From the NCBI GenBank assembly GCA_045577695.1, contig JAZNIW010000029.1:49895-113894 (forward strand): 64,000 nt of DNA, read 5' to 3'. Below the pieces are notes generated by a model that saw only the letters and a list, made by a program, of their open reading frames with translations, did no database searches and was not told the origin of the DNA. Positions 26,034 to 35,211 of the stretch are shown one piece after another (position 1 is the first letter of the stretch; each line of letters begins with the position of its first letter). The position numbers were made by a program, and so were the translations under genes. The DNA comes from UMGS1279 sp045577695 (GTDB taxonomy: Bacteria; Bacillota; Clostridia; Oscillospirales; Acutalibacteraceae).

Positions 26034-26946
26034 AATGAAAGTTTCCTCTTCTCCGCACTTTTTTCATACGGAATCCACCACCGGCATTATGTTAGATGTC
26101 TTGGTTGCTTTGCTTCCGGCAACGGTTGGCGGTATTTGCTTTTTTGGCTTTCCGGCCTTACTGCTCATTGCCGTTTGTGTTACCTCAGCAGTGTTGGCGG
26201 AATATCTTTGGTGCAAGGCCATTCGAAAGGAGCCGACGATTCGCGATTTAAGCGCTGTAGTTACCGGCCTTCTCTTGGCTATGAATTTGCCCTCTCGTCT
26301 TCCCCTTTGGATGGCGGCGCTGGGCAGTGTGATCGCCATTGTGGTGGTAAAGCAAATGTTTGGTGGATTGGGACAAAATTTCGCCAATCCGGCCATTACA
26401 GCTCGCATTGTTTTGATGGTATCTTTTCCCACCGCGATGACCACCTTTACCGTTCCTTTTTCGGATGTGGTTTCCTCGGCTACCCCGCTTTCGGGGACAG
26501 AGGAAATTCCCACCGGACTGACCTCCTTATTGCTGGGCAATTACGCCGGTTGTCTGGGTGAAACCTCGGCCTTGCTTTTGTTGGCCGGAGGACTTTACTT
26601 ACTGATTCGAAAAGTGATTACCCCTGAAATCCCGTTGGCTTTTTTGGCTTCCGCGGCCGCACTTGCGGCTCTGCTTGGGGATAACCCGCTTCGCACTTTG
26701 CTTAGCGGCGGATTGATGCTTGCTGCGTTTTTTATGGCAACCGATTATGTTACCTCGCCGTCTACACGCCTCGGAAAAATTATCTTTGGAATCGGGTGTG
26801 GAGTGATTACGGTAGTAATTCGCCATTTCGGCAATCTGCCGGAAGGGGTTTCTTTCTCCATTTTAATGATGAATATCCTCACGCCGCATATTGAACGGTT
26901 GACCCGGCCCAAACCTTTTGGAAGGGGGAACAAAGCCAATGAATAA
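26026..26946 (+). CDS. rnfD: Rnf electron transport complex subunit D
   Basis: The 306-residue RnfD membrane subunit starts with a short N-terminal tail (SSSPHFFHTESTT) and has about nine to ten helices. The SSATPLS segment near residue 149 corresponds to the site where FMN is covalently attached through Thr in studied homologues. It takes part in coupling electron flow to Na+ or H+ translocation. It overlaps rnfC by 8 bases. An alternative ATG lies 9 bases later. Confidence 0.93.
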   Translation: MGKMKVSSSPHFFHTESTTGIMLDVLVALLPATVGGICFFGFPALLLIAVCVTSAVLAEYLWCKAIRKEPTIRDLSAVVTGLLLAMNLPSRLPLWMAALGSVIAIVVVKQMFGGLGQNFANPAITARIVLMVSFPTAMTTFTVPFSDVVSSATPLSGTEEIPTGLTSLLLGNYAGCLGETSALLLLAGGLYLLIRKVITPEIPLAFLASAAALAALLGDNPLRTLLSGGLMLAAFFMATDYVTSPSTRLGKIIFGIGCGVITVVIRHFGNLPEGVSFSILMMNILTPHIERLTRPKPFGRGNKANE

Positions 26947-27520
26947 AAATGTTTTCTCTTTTTTAAAGCCCATTGTGGTAATTACGGTCATTGCCGCTGT
27001 GATGGCGGGGTTGTTGGGTGGCACCAATCTGCTGACTAAAAATCAGATTTCGGCTTTGGCTCTGCAACAAGAAAAAGAGGCCGTTTCCAAGGTGCTACAG
27101 GCCGATTCCTACCAAAATGACGAAATGACATATCAAGGCATTTCGTATCCGTATTATATTGCCTCAACAAAGGGAGAAACGGTGGGCTATGCATTCACCG
27201 TTTCCAAAAGCGGTTATGGTGGTTTGGTTACGGTGGTGGTCGGCATTTTGGCGGACGGCAAAATTTCAGCCGTCGAAGTAACCGATGTTTCGAATGAAAC
27301 GCCGGGACTGGGCCAAAACGCTAAAAACCAAGAATTTCGTACGCAGTTTTCGGGAAAACGCGTTCGCCTCTCGGTGGTGAAAAATAGTGCCGGCGAAACC
27401 GAAGTGAATGCCGTCACCGGTGCCACCATTACCTCGGGCGCCGTGACCGATGCGGTAAATCTGGCGCGTGAATTGTTTGAATCGTTGCAAGATGGGGGGA
27501 TAAATAATGAAGAAAAATAG
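26939..27520 (+). CDS. rnfG: Rnf electron transport complex subunit G
   Basis: The 193-residue protein has one N-terminal membrane helix (residues ~9-30) and an extracytoplasmic FMN-binding domain. The covalent flavin motif is TGATITS near residue 168. AGGGGG lies 10 bases before ATG 26939, which overlaps rnfD by 8 bases. It passes electrons between the membrane flavins of RnfD and RnfA/E. Confidence 0.92.
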   Translation: MNKNVFSFLKPIVVITVIAAVMAGLLGGTNLLTKNQISALALQQEKEAVSKVLQADSYQNDEMTYQGISYPYYIASTKGETVGYAFTVSKSGYGGLVTVVVGILADGKISAVEVTDVSNETPGLGQNAKNQEFRTQFSGKRVRLSVVKNSAGETEVNAVTGATITSGAVTDAVNLARELFESLQDGGINNEEK

Positions 27521-28199
27521 TGCATTTAGCACCTTTTCCAAAGGCATTTTAATCGAAAACCCCGTTTTGCGATTGGTGCTGGGTACCTGTCCTACCTTGG
27601 CGGTCACCACTTCGGCCATCAACGGCATTGGTATGGGATTGTCGGCCACCTTTGTTTTGGTGTGTTCGGGGGCGGCGGTTTCGTTGTTACGCAACGCTAT
27701 CCCGTCCAAGGTGCGAATCCCCGCTTATATTACCATCATTGCCGGTTTTGTTACTATTGTGCAAATGTTGGTCAAAGCTTTTTTGCCGGAAATCGACCGT
27801 GCGCTGGGTATTTTTTTACCCCTGATTGTTGTCAATTGTATCATTTTGGCACGCGCCGAAATGTTTGCCGCTAAAAACTCTGTGCTGCCTTCGGTGTTGG
27901 ACGGTCTTGGTATGGGTATCGGCTTCACCGCTACCTTGACGGCAATGGGAATCATTCGTGAATTGCTGGGTGCCGGCACTTTCTTTTCCATCCCGATTAC
28001 CAAAGGGGTTATTGAACCAATGCTGGTGATGATCCTTCCACCCGGCGGCTTCTTTGTCTTTGGTATTTTGGTCGCTCTTTCAAACGCTTTGGCTCAAAAG
28101 ACCGGCGGGAAAAAGGTGAACTCGCTTGGTTGTGGCGACTGCGCCGCCTGTGGCGGTTGTGCGATGGCCGAAGAGCAAGCGGGAAAGGAGGCCGAATAA
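27507..28199 (+). CDS. rnfE: Rnf electron transport complex subunit E
   Basis: The 230-residue RnfE has about six helices; ENPVLRLVLGTCPTLAVTT near residue 15 and DGLGMGIGFTATLT in the middle are family landmarks. The C-terminus carries an extra ~30 residues with the motif CGDCAACGGC, four cysteines that could hold a metal or Fe-S cluster. It overlaps rnfG by 14 bases. RnfE and RnfA are homologous membrane subunits with opposite topology. Confidence 0.94.
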   Translation: MKKNSAFSTFSKGILIENPVLRLVLGTCPTLAVTTSAINGIGMGLSATFVLVCSGAAVSLLRNAIPSKVRIPAYITIIAGFVTIVQMLVKAFLPEIDRALGIFLPLIVVNCIILARAEMFAAKNSVLPSVLDGLGMGIGFTATLTAMGIIRELLGAGTFFSIPITKGVIEPMLVMILPPGGFFVFGILVALSNALAQKTGGKKVNSLGCGDCAACGGCAMAEEQAGKEAE

Positions 28200-28200
28200 T

Positions 28201-28839
28201 ATGCCTGAACAAGGTCTTTTTTCGATGATTATTTCCGTTCTTTTGTCCGGCATTTTAACCGATAATATGGTCCTTTCTAAATTTCTCGGCATCTGCCCGT
28301 TTCTCGGTGTTTCCAAAAAAATCAACACCGCCTTTGCTATGAGTTTGGCCGTTACATTGGTTATGTTGCTTTCCTCGGCTGTCACCTATCCGCTCTATGT
28401 CTTTTTGTTAATTCCCAACGAATTGGAATATTTGCAAACAATCGCCTTTATTTTGGTGATTGCCGCCTTGGTGCAGTTACTGGAAGTGTTGATGAAACGT
28501 TTTATGCCGCCATTGTATAAAGCACTCGGTATTTATCTGCCGCTTATCACCACCAACTGTGCTGTGTTGGGTATCACGTTGCTTCATTTTACCAACCAAA
28601 CCATTGCCTCCTACGCGAATTCGGTGGGGGGATATCAAAGCGGGAAGGTTTTTTTGGTGTGTATGATGAACGCGCTCGGTGCCGGCCTGGGATTTATGGT
28701 AGCCATGTTGCTCTTTGCCGGTGTGCGTAGCCGTTTAGAAAACTGTCGCGTACCGAAATTTTTAGAGGGACTTCCCATTACCTTAATTGCCGCCTCTATC
28801 GTAGCCCTTTCTTTCTTGGGCTTCGCCGGTGTGGCCTAG
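28201..28839 (+). CDS. rnfA: Rnf electron transport complex subunit A
   Basis: The 212-residue RnfA has about six helices; TDNMVLSKFLGICPFLGVS near residue 19 holds the conserved cysteine thought to share an intramembrane [2Fe-2S] site with RnfE. ATG 28201 directly follows the rnfE stop. An in-frame upstream start would overlap rnfE by 74 bases and adds a non-family tail, so it is rejected. Confidence 0.94.
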   Translation: MPEQGLFSMIISVLLSGILTDNMVLSKFLGICPFLGVSKKINTAFAMSLAVTLVMLLSSAVTYPLYVFLLIPNELEYLQTIAFILVIAALVQLLEVLMKRFMPPLYKALGIYLPLITTNCAVLGITLLHFTNQTIASYANSVGGYQSGKVFLVCMMNALGAGLGFMVAMLLFAGVRSRLENCRVPKFLEGLPITLIAASIVALSFLGFAGVA

Positions 28840-28857
28840 AAAGGGGTGTGTGATTGT

Positions 28858-29643
28858 ATGACATCAATTCTTCTGTCTGTTGCCATCGTTGGGGGTATCG
28901 GCTTGTTGGCCGGTACTTTGCTGGCTGTGGTTTCGGCACTTTGTAAAGGGGAGGAGGAAAATCCCCTCCTGCAAGAAATTCGTGATGCTCTACCGGGCGC
29001 GAATTGTGGAGTCTGTGGCTTTGCCGGTTGTGATTCCTATGCCGAAGCCGTGGCGAACGGTTTGGCTGAGCCGAATTTGTGTGCGCCCGGCGGTGTCGGG
29101 GCTGCCGCTTCTTTGTCTGTATTATTAGGGATTAAAGTAGAAGCGGTGGAAAAAACGGCCGTGGTGCGTTGCGCCGGTTGCAACGGCAACGTTGACACCA
29201 AGTTTGATTATTCCGGCCCTTCCTCCTGCAAGGCGGCCGCTGCCCTTGGCGGTGGATTTTCGGATTGTGAGTACGGTTGCTTGGGATTAGGTGACTGTGT
29301 TAAAGTCTGCCCCTTCAAAGCTCTTTCGGTGGTCGATGGCTTGGCCGTAGTGGATGTTTTAAAATGTACCGGTTGCGGTAAGTGTACCAAGGTTTGCCCC
29401 AAGGAAATATTAACGCTGCAAACGAAAACCAAAACAGCCGTGGTTCCCTGCCGCAATCTACAAAAAGGAGCGATTGCTCGCAAAATCTGCAAGACGGCAT
29501 GCATTGGTTGCGGTGCCTGCAAACGCGTTTGCGAACAAAATGCTGTTACGGTAGAAAACTTTTTGGCTACGATTGACCCGCAAAAGTGCATCGCCTGCGG
29601 AAAATGCGTTTCGGCCTGTCCGCAAAAAATCATTATTCTCTAG
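28858..29643 (+). CDS. rnfB: Rnf electron transport complex subunit B
   Basis: The 261-residue RnfB is the ferredoxin-interacting subunit. An N-terminal membrane helix (residues ~4-27) is followed by the CGVCGFAGCDSYAEA cluster motif near residue 50, a central cysteine-rich region (CAGCNG to GLGDCVKVCP), and ferredoxin-type motifs CTGCGKCTKVCP, CIGCGACKRVC and CIACGKCVSACP. It takes electrons from reduced ferredoxin into the complex. The gene order C-D-G-E-A-B matches known Rnf operons, and a strong terminator follows. Confidence 0.95.
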   Translation: MTSILLSVAIVGGIGLLAGTLLAVVSALCKGEEENPLLQEIRDALPGANCGVCGFAGCDSYAEAVANGLAEPNLCAPGGVGAAASLSVLLGIKVEAVEKTAVVRCAGCNGNVDTKFDYSGPSSCKAAAALGGGFSDCEYGCLGLGDCVKVCPFKALSVVDGLAVVDVLKCTGCGKCTKVCPKEILTLQTKTKTAVVPCRNLQKGAIARKICKTACIGCGACKRVCEQNAVTVENFLATIDPQKCIACGKCVSACPQKIIIL

Positions 29644-29663
29644 CGGTAATACATAACACACAT

Positions 29664-29703
29664 AAAAAAGTGGAATGTCGCGGTTGCGACATTCCACTTT
29701 TTT
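29664..29703. terminator. Bidirectional terminator between rnfB and groEL
   Basis: A perfect 12-bp stem (GTGGAATGTCGC, GGTT loop) is flanked by six A and six T residues, serving both convergent units. Confidence 0.9.
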
Positions 29704-29723
29704 GTTTCTATTTCCGGCTTGGT

Positions 29724-31361
29724 TTAGTACATTCCACCGGCCGCCGAAGCGGCGGCAGCGGCTGCGGCCGAAGCGGCAGCATCTTCTTTGGAGTCGGCCA
29801 CCAAGGATTCGGTGGTCAAAACCATCGCGGCAACTGAAGCGGCATTTTGCAGAGCCGAACGGGTTACCTTGGTGGGATCAACAATGCCGAGTTCCATCAT
29901 ATCGCCATAGGTTTCGTTGTAGAAATCAAATCCGAAGTTTTTCGCATCGGCCGAAATAATCTTATCTACAATAATCGAACCTTCTAATCCGGCATTGGCA
30001 GCGATTTGACGAATGGGGGCTTCCAAGGCTTTCAAAACAATCGAAACACCGGTTTTTTCGTCCCCTTCTAAGGTTTCCATCAGGGCTTTTACGGTCGGAA
30101 TGGCGCTGACCAGCGCAACCCCGCCGCCGGCAACAATACCTTCTTCTACGGCGGCTTTTGTGGCCGAAAGGGCATCTTCAATGCGGAGTTTTTTCTCCTT
30201 CATTTCAATTTCGGTGGCGGCACCGACCTTCAGCACGGCAACCCCGCCGGCCAGTTTGGCCAAGCGCTCTTGCAATTTTTCACGGTCGAATTCCGAGGTA
30301 GTGGCTTCCAGCTGGCTCTTGATTTGAGCCACACGGGCGGCGATTTCATTTTTGTCGCCGGCGCCGTCAACAATAATGGTATTTTCCTTGCCGATTTTAA
30401 CTTGTGCAGCGCGACCGAGTTGGTCAACGGTGGTATCTTTCAGCTCAAGACCCAATTCTTCCGTAATGACTTCACCACCGGTTAAAATGGCAATATCGCG
30501 CAACATTTCTTTGCGGCGGTCACCAAAGCCGGGGGCTTTGACACCCACACAGATAAAGGTGCCACGCAGTTTGTTGACAATTAAGGTTGAAAGGGCCTCA
30601 CCCTCGATATCCTCGGCCACAATCACCAACTTTTTGCCCGATTGTACAATCTGTTCGAGCAGAGGCAAAATCTCTTGGATGTTGGAGATTTTCTTGTCGG
30701 TAATCAGCAGGTAGGCATCGTCAATCACAGCCTCCATTTTATCGGTATCGGTGGCCATATAGGGGGTGATGTACCCGCGATCAAATTGCATTCCTTCTAC
30801 TACTTCGGTATAGGTTTCAGCCGTTTTGGATTCTTCAACGGTAATGACGCCGTCGGCCGATACTTTTTCCATCGCCTCGGCAATTAGGCGTCCAATGGTT
30901 TCGTCGCCGGCCGAAATGGTGGCAACACGGGCAATATCTTCACTGCCGCTCACTTTTTGAGAATTGCCGACAATACTATCCACCGTGGTGGAAACGGCCT
31001 TGGCAATGCCTTTTTTCACTACCATTGGGTTGGCACCGGCGGCTACGTTTTTCATCCCCTCGCAAATCAAGGCTTGCGCCAATACGGTAGCAGTGGTGGT
31101 ACCGTCACCGGCAATGTCGTTGGTTTTGGTGGCAACTTCTTTTACCAGTTGGGCACCCATATTTTCAAAAGGATTCTCTAACTCGATTTCTTTGGCGATG
31201 GTTACCCCGTCGTTGGTGATGAGGGGGGCGCCGAATTTTTTATCCAATACCACATTGCGTCCTTTGGGACCGATGGTTACTTTTACGGCGTTGGCCAGTT
31301 GGTCTACGCCGGCCTGCAAGGATTTGCGGGCTTCTTCTCCAAATAGAATTTCTTTTGCCAT
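29724..31361 (-). CDS. groL: Chaperonin GroEL
   Basis: The 545-residue 60-kDa chaperonin subunit contains the nucleotide-binding segment GDGTTTATVLAQ near residue 87 and the family motif AAVEEGIVAGGG near residue 405. The tail ends in GGMY but is preceded by a long Ala/Ser run instead of the usual Gly-Gly-Met repeats. It folds cytosolic proteins with GroES, encoded 12 bases upstream, and shares its CIRCE-controlled promoter. Confidence 0.97.
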   Translation of the reverse strand: MAKEILFGEEARKSLQAGVDQLANAVKVTIGPKGRNVVLDKKFGAPLITNDGVTIAKEIELENPFENMGAQLVKEVATKTNDIAGDGTTTATVLAQALICEGMKNVAAGANPMVVKKGIAKAVSTTVDSIVGNSQKVSGSEDIARVATISAGDETIGRLIAEAMEKVSADGVITVEESKTAETYTEVVEGMQFDRGYITPYMATDTDKMEAVIDDAYLLITDKKISNIQEILPLLEQIVQSGKKLVIVAEDIEGEALSTLIVNKLRGTFICVGVKAPGFGDRRKEMLRDIAILTGGEVITEELGLELKDTTVDQLGRAAQVKIGKENTIIVDGAGDKNEIAARVAQIKSQLEATTSEFDREKLQERLAKLAGGVAVLKVGAATEIEMKEKKLRIEDALSATKAAVEEGIVAGGGVALVSAIPTVKALMETLEGDEKTGVSIVLKALEAPIRQIAANAGLEGSIIVDKIISADAKNFGFDFYNETYGDMMELGIVDPTKVTRSALQNAASVAAMVLTTESLVADSKEDAAASAAAAAAASAAGGMY

Positions 31362-31373
31362 AACGCTCTCTCC

Positions 31374-31658
31374 TTATTCGATGGTGGCCAAAATGTCAGA
31401 TTGGCGAACGATGGAATATTCTTCCCCGTCAATCTTTACTTCGGTGCCGGAATATTTGCTGGTGATCACTTTATCGCCAACCTTTACATACATTTTAACT
31501 TCGGTGCCGTCTACCATACCGCCGGGACCCACCGCAACTACTTCTGCGATTTGCGGTTTCTCCTGCGCCGCGGCCGTTAAAATAATGCCGCTTTTGGTGG
31601 TTTCCTCTGCCGGCGCCGCTTTTGTTACTACGCGGTCTGCCAAAGGTTTAATGGTCAT
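31374..31658 (-). CDS. groS: Co-chaperonin GroES
   Basis: The 94-residue protein starts MTIKPLADRVV and has the mobile-loop region around ETTKSGIIL (residues ~20-28) and the roof-side GGMVDGTEVKMYVKVGD. It caps the GroEL ring. AGGAGG lies just ahead of its start. It is first in the groES-groEL unit under HrcA/CIRCE control. Confidence 0.96.
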   Translation of the reverse strand: MTIKPLADRVVTKAAPAEETTKSGIILTAAAQEKPQIAEVVAVGPGGMVDGTEVKMYVKVGDKVITSKYSGTEVKIDGEEYSIVRQSDILATIE

Positions 31659-31694
31659 AATGAAAACCTCCTAAAAAGATTATATAAGGATGAA

Positions 31695-31721
31695 TTAGCA
31701 CTCGAATAGTTTGAGTGCTAA
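31695..31721. promoter_or_regulatory. CIRCE operator (HrcA binding site)
   Basis: A perfect TTAGCACTC-N9-GAGTGCTAA element sits just downstream of the groES -10 box. It is the known HrcA repressor site for heat-shock control. Confidence 0.97.
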
Positions 31722-31726
31722 TTCTT

Positions 31727-31754
31727 ATTTTAACCATTTTATGTAAAAAATCAA
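31727..31754 (-). promoter_or_regulatory. Promoter of groES-groEL
   Basis: On the minus strand TTGATT (31754-31749) and TAAAAT (31732-31727) are 16 bases apart. CIRCE begins 5 bases downstream of the -10 box. Confidence 0.75.
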
Positions 31755-31939
31755 GTCCTTATTTTAACTTTTTTAAAAATTAAAATTTATTTCACAATTT
31801 CAGAATTTCAGAACTTTTCAGAAAAATAAGATTTTGTTGGGGGGAGAACTCGATTAAATTTTGAATTGTAAACAGGATATAATGAAAAAAGCAAGGGGGC
31901 GACGGTATGCGGCTTTGGACGGTATGCGGCTTTGTATGA

Positions 31940-32232
31940 TTGAGTTATGCAGTGGTCAGTGGTGGCGGCAAACATTTTCATTTTTATTCGGAAACCGGCA
32001 CAGAAGAATATTTGGTTGTACTGTTTCGAAGTGCGTGTACCGTATATACTGCTGCCGGATATCAGCGAGCAAAAGAGGGGGATTTTGCATTGTTTAACCG
32101 CCGACTTCGGCAAGAATATTTTGCGATAAAATTGCCTTTTCTATGCTTTCCTATCATTATATATGGTTTATTCCAAAAACAGAACGGGAGGAAGTCCTTC
32201 TTTTTTTGCGTTAAGGTACATCGGTATTTTGA
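31940..32232 (+). pseudogene. Decayed AraC-type regulator fragment (sensor half only)
   Basis: The frame from 31940 reads like the sensor domain of AraC regulators: HFHFYSETGTEEYLVVLF, then a loop ending AAGYQRAKEGDFALFNRR. The similarity then moves to another frame (YHYIWFIPKTEREEVLLFLR, ~32148-32211), which ends at a stop codon. No helix-turn-helix follows before glyA. There is no ribosome binding site and no proper start; a 15-bp direct repeat (GACGGTATGCGGCTT-like) lies just upstream. I read this as a frameshifted, truncated remnant. It is inferred from motif style only. Confidence 0.5.
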
Positions 32233-32331
32233 AGGTAGTTTTTGTTGGAATTATGAAAAAATGGAGGATTGCACAAAAAACTTCGCACTAAGACCGATAG
32301 AGTCAAAAATGAAGATTGATGGAAATAAAGG

Positions 32332-32360
32332 TTGATTTTTAGGGATTTGTGAGATATAAT
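32332..32360 (+). promoter_or_regulatory. Promoter of glyA-rarA
   Basis: TTGATT (32332-32337) and TATAAT (32355-32360) are 17 bases apart, 35 bases before the glyA start. The rest of the ~670-base gap back to groES holds CIRCE and the AraC-like remnant; nothing else was recognised. Confidence 0.75.
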
Positions 32361-32395
32361 GAATGTGTATATTTTTAGAATAAGGAGTAAGGACT

Positions 32396-33646
32396 ATGTA
32401 TGAAAATTTGATGGATACTATTGGGTTTGTTGCCGCGACTGATTCCGAGGTTGGCAATGCTATGAAGGACGAGTTGGCTCGCCAGCAACGTAATATTGAG
32501 TTGATTGCTTCAGAAAACTTTGTTTCTCCGGCTGTAATGGCGGCTATGGGTTCGGTATTGACCAACAAATACGCTGAGGGTTATCCCGGCAAGCGTTATT
32601 ATGGCGGTTGCTACTGTGTTGACGTTGTAGAGGAGTTGGCCAGAGAGCGCGCCAAAAAGTTATTTGGTGCGGAGCACGCCAATGTACAACCCCACTCGGG
32701 GGCAAACGCCAATATGGCGGCTTATGCAGCACTTATCAATATTGGGGATACCGTTATGGGTATGAGTTTGGCACATGGCGGCCATTTGACCCACGGTTCA
32801 CCGGTCAATGCCTCGGGCAAACAGTACAACTTTGTTTCTTACGGTGTGGCGGATGACGGTTATATCGATTATGAGGATATGCGACGCATTGCCAAAGAAT
32901 CAAAACCCAAATTGATTGTGGCCGGTGCGTCGGCCTACCCGCGTGCCATCCGATTTGATATCATTGCCGATATTGCCAAAGAGGTAGGCGCTTTGTTTAT
33001 GGTGGATATGGCGCACATTGCCGGTTTAGTAGCGGCCGGATTGCATCAAAGCCCGGTACCCTATGCCGATGTTGTAACTACCACTACCCACAAAACCTTA
33101 CGCGGTCCCCGTGGCGGACTTATTCTCTGCAAGCAAGAGTTTGCTGCGGCTGTGGACAAGGCCGTTTTCCCCGGCAGTCAAGGCGGCCCGCTGGAACACG
33201 TGATCGCCGCCAAAGCCGTCTGCTTTGGAGAGGCCTTGACCGACGAATTTAAGGATTACCAAAAACGCATTGTTGAAAACGCTTCCGCTATGGCCGAACG
33301 GTTTACCGAAAATGGCATCCATATGGTTTCGGGCGGTACCGATAATCATATGTTGTTATTGGATTTGGTTGACACCGGCATCACCGGTAAGGAATTAGAG
33401 CACCGATTGGACGAAGTATATATTACCGCCAATAAAAATGCTATTCCCAATGACCCGCAAAAGCCTTTCGTTACCAGTGGCCTGCGCATTGGCACACCGG
33501 CCGCTACCACTCGTGGTATGGGGGTAGAGGAAATGAAAAAAATCGCAGACTTCATTACTCTTGCCATTCGCGATTTTGAGAATAATGCGAAGGCCATCCG
33601 TGCCGGTGTTGCGGCTATTTGTGAACAGTTTCCGCTTTATCGCTAA
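32396..33646 (+). CDS. glyA: Serine hydroxymethyltransferase
   Basis: The 416-residue PLP enzyme interconverts serine and glycine with tetrahydrofolate, feeding one-carbon units. IELIASENFVSPAVMAA lies near residue 38, VQPHSGANAN near residue 101, and the PLP lysine is in TTTTHKTLRGPRGG near residue 229. The ATG at 32396 follows AAGGAG. rarA follows after 35 bases without a terminator. Confidence 0.97.
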   Translation: MYENLMDTIGFVAATDSEVGNAMKDELARQQRNIELIASENFVSPAVMAAMGSVLTNKYAEGYPGKRYYGGCYCVDVVEELARERAKKLFGAEHANVQPHSGANANMAAYAALINIGDTVMGMSLAHGGHLTHGSPVNASGKQYNFVSYGVADDGYIDYEDMRRIAKESKPKLIVAGASAYPRAIRFDIIADIAKEVGALFMVDMAHIAGLVAAGLHQSPVPYADVVTTTTHKTLRGPRGGLILCKQEFAAAVDKAVFPGSQGGPLEHVIAAKAVCFGEALTDEFKDYQKRIVENASAMAERFTENGIHMVSGGTDNHMLLLDLVDTGITGKELEHRLDEVYITANKNAIPNDPQKPFVTSGLRIGTPAATTRGMGVEEMKKIADFITLAIRDFENNAKAIRAGVAAICEQFPLYR

Positions 33647-33681
33647 AAGCGTAAAATAATGTCAAAGGGGGTTGGGATATT

Positions 33682-34956
33682 GTGAAAACACCGCTCGCTG
33701 ATCGTATTCGCCCGCGTGAACTGGATCAGGTTGTCGGCCAGCATCACTTGTTGGATGAGGGAAAGGTGTTGCGCCGCATTGTGGAAAGCGGTCAGATTCC
33801 CAACCTCATTTTTTACGGGCCTTCGGGGGTAGGAAAAACCACAGTGGCCAATATCCTCGCGAAAAAAAGCGGCAAAACCCTTTATCGGTTGAATGCCACG
33901 ACGGCCTCCACTTCGGATTTAAAAGAAATTATTTCTCGTCGCTCGGATTTTGAAAACCAAAACGGTATTTTGCTGTATTTGGATGAGATTCAGTATTTCA
34001 ACAAAAAGCAGCAACAAACCTTGTTGGAGTATATCGAAACCGGTGATATTACACTGATTGCCTCGACCACCGAAAACCCGCATTTTTATGTTTACAACGC
34101 CATTTTAAGTCGTTCTACGGTTTTTGAATTCAAGAGTTTAGAGCCGGTTGATATTGAAACGTTTATTGCATATGCTTTTGACTTTTTAGCAGAGGAACAA
34201 GCAGCCACCGTCACGTTGGAACCCGATGTGTTAAAGATTGTTTCTTTTGGCTCGGGGGGTGATTTGCGCAAGGCATTAAACACCGTAGAACTGTTATTTT
34301 TAACGGCTGAATCGACCAAGAATGACCAAACAAGCCTCATCATCACCGCCGATACGGCCCGCACCCTAACCGCCCAAAGCGGCACGCGATATGACCGCGA
34401 AGGGGATGACCATTACGACGTCATCTCGGCCTATCAAAAGTCCATGCGGGGCAGCGACCCCGATGCGGCGCTTTTTTATTTGGCGCGACTGCTCGCGGTG
34501 GGCGATTTGCCTTCGGCTTGTCGGCGATTGTTGGTAACGGCGGCCGAAGATGTTGGTTTGGCTTACCCCGGCATTATGCCGATTGTCAAATCCTATGTCG
34601 ATACGGCTTTGATGGTTGGTTTGCCCGAGGCCAAAATTCCCTTGGCCGATGCGGTGGTGTTGGTCGCATTATCGCCCAAATCCACCTCGGCGCACGATGG
34701 GGTGTTTGAGGCCTTGGCCGATGTCGAGCGAGGATTGGGAAATCGGGTGCCGCGCCAACTGCAAAACAAGCATTTTGATGGTGCGGATGCTGCCCAAAAA
34801 GGTCAGTTTTACCAATATCCTCACGACCACCCAAACCACTACGTGAAGCAACAGTATTTGCCTGATGATGTAAAGAACAAAATCTATTACCGTTACGGCG
34901 ATAATAAGACCGAGCAGGCTTACCAATCCTACTGGGAGAAAATTAAGAAAAGATAA
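33682..34956 (+). CDS. rarA: Replication-associated recombination protein RarA (AAA+ ATPase)
   Basis: The 424-residue clamp-loader-like ATPase starts at GTG 33682. It has LADRIRPRELDQVVGQ at the N-terminus, Walker A GPSGVGKTT near residue 48, Walker B LYLDEIQYF near residue 97 and a C-terminal tetramerisation/lid region with KYPDDH-like YPHDHPNHYV. RarA/MgsA acts at stalled replication forks. No functional link to glyA is implied beyond cotranscription. Confidence 0.95.
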   Translation: MKTPLADRIRPRELDQVVGQHHLLDEGKVLRRIVESGQIPNLIFYGPSGVGKTTVANILAKKSGKTLYRLNATTASTSDLKEIISRRSDFENQNGILLYLDEIQYFNKKQQQTLLEYIETGDITLIASTTENPHFYVYNAILSRSTVFEFKSLEPVDIETFIAYAFDFLAEEQAATVTLEPDVLKIVSFGSGGDLRKALNTVELLFLTAESTKNDQTSLIITADTARTLTAQSGTRYDREGDDHYDVISAYQKSMRGSDPDAALFYLARLLAVGDLPSACRRLLVTAAEDVGLAYPGIMPIVKSYVDTALMVGLPEAKIPLADAVVLVALSPKSTSAHDGVFEALADVERGLGNRVPRQLQNKHFDGADAAQKGQFYQYPHDHPNHYVKQQYLPDDVKNKIYYRYGDNKTEQAYQSYWEKIKKR

Positions 34957-34962
34957 GAATCC

Positions 34963-35008
34963 CCCCGATTTTTTTGGTTGATTTCACTGAAAAAATCGGG
35001 GACTTTTT
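34963..35008 (+). terminator. Terminator after rarA
   Basis: CCCCGATTTTTT pairs with AAAAAATCGGGG around a 17-base loop, followed by a T run. Confidence 0.85.
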
Positions 35009-35211
35009 GTTTGTGTTTTTTCTTTAGAAAATTCACAGATATTTTACTTTTTTTTGGTTTTTACTCTTTCTTTTTTGTTTCAATTATGATACAATAAATT
35101 GAATAATTAGATATATTTCCCGCCCGTTGACAAAAATGCTGTTTTCGGCGGAAAAGGAATCCAATCTGATTTCAGCGAAACCAAACAACAAACGCCAAGG
35201 AGGTGCGTGGG

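Noticed and set aside
28126..28200. Longer N-terminus for RnfA
   Set aside because: It would overlap rnfE by 74 bases and add a Pro/Arg-rich tail foreign to the family; ATG 28201 fits better.
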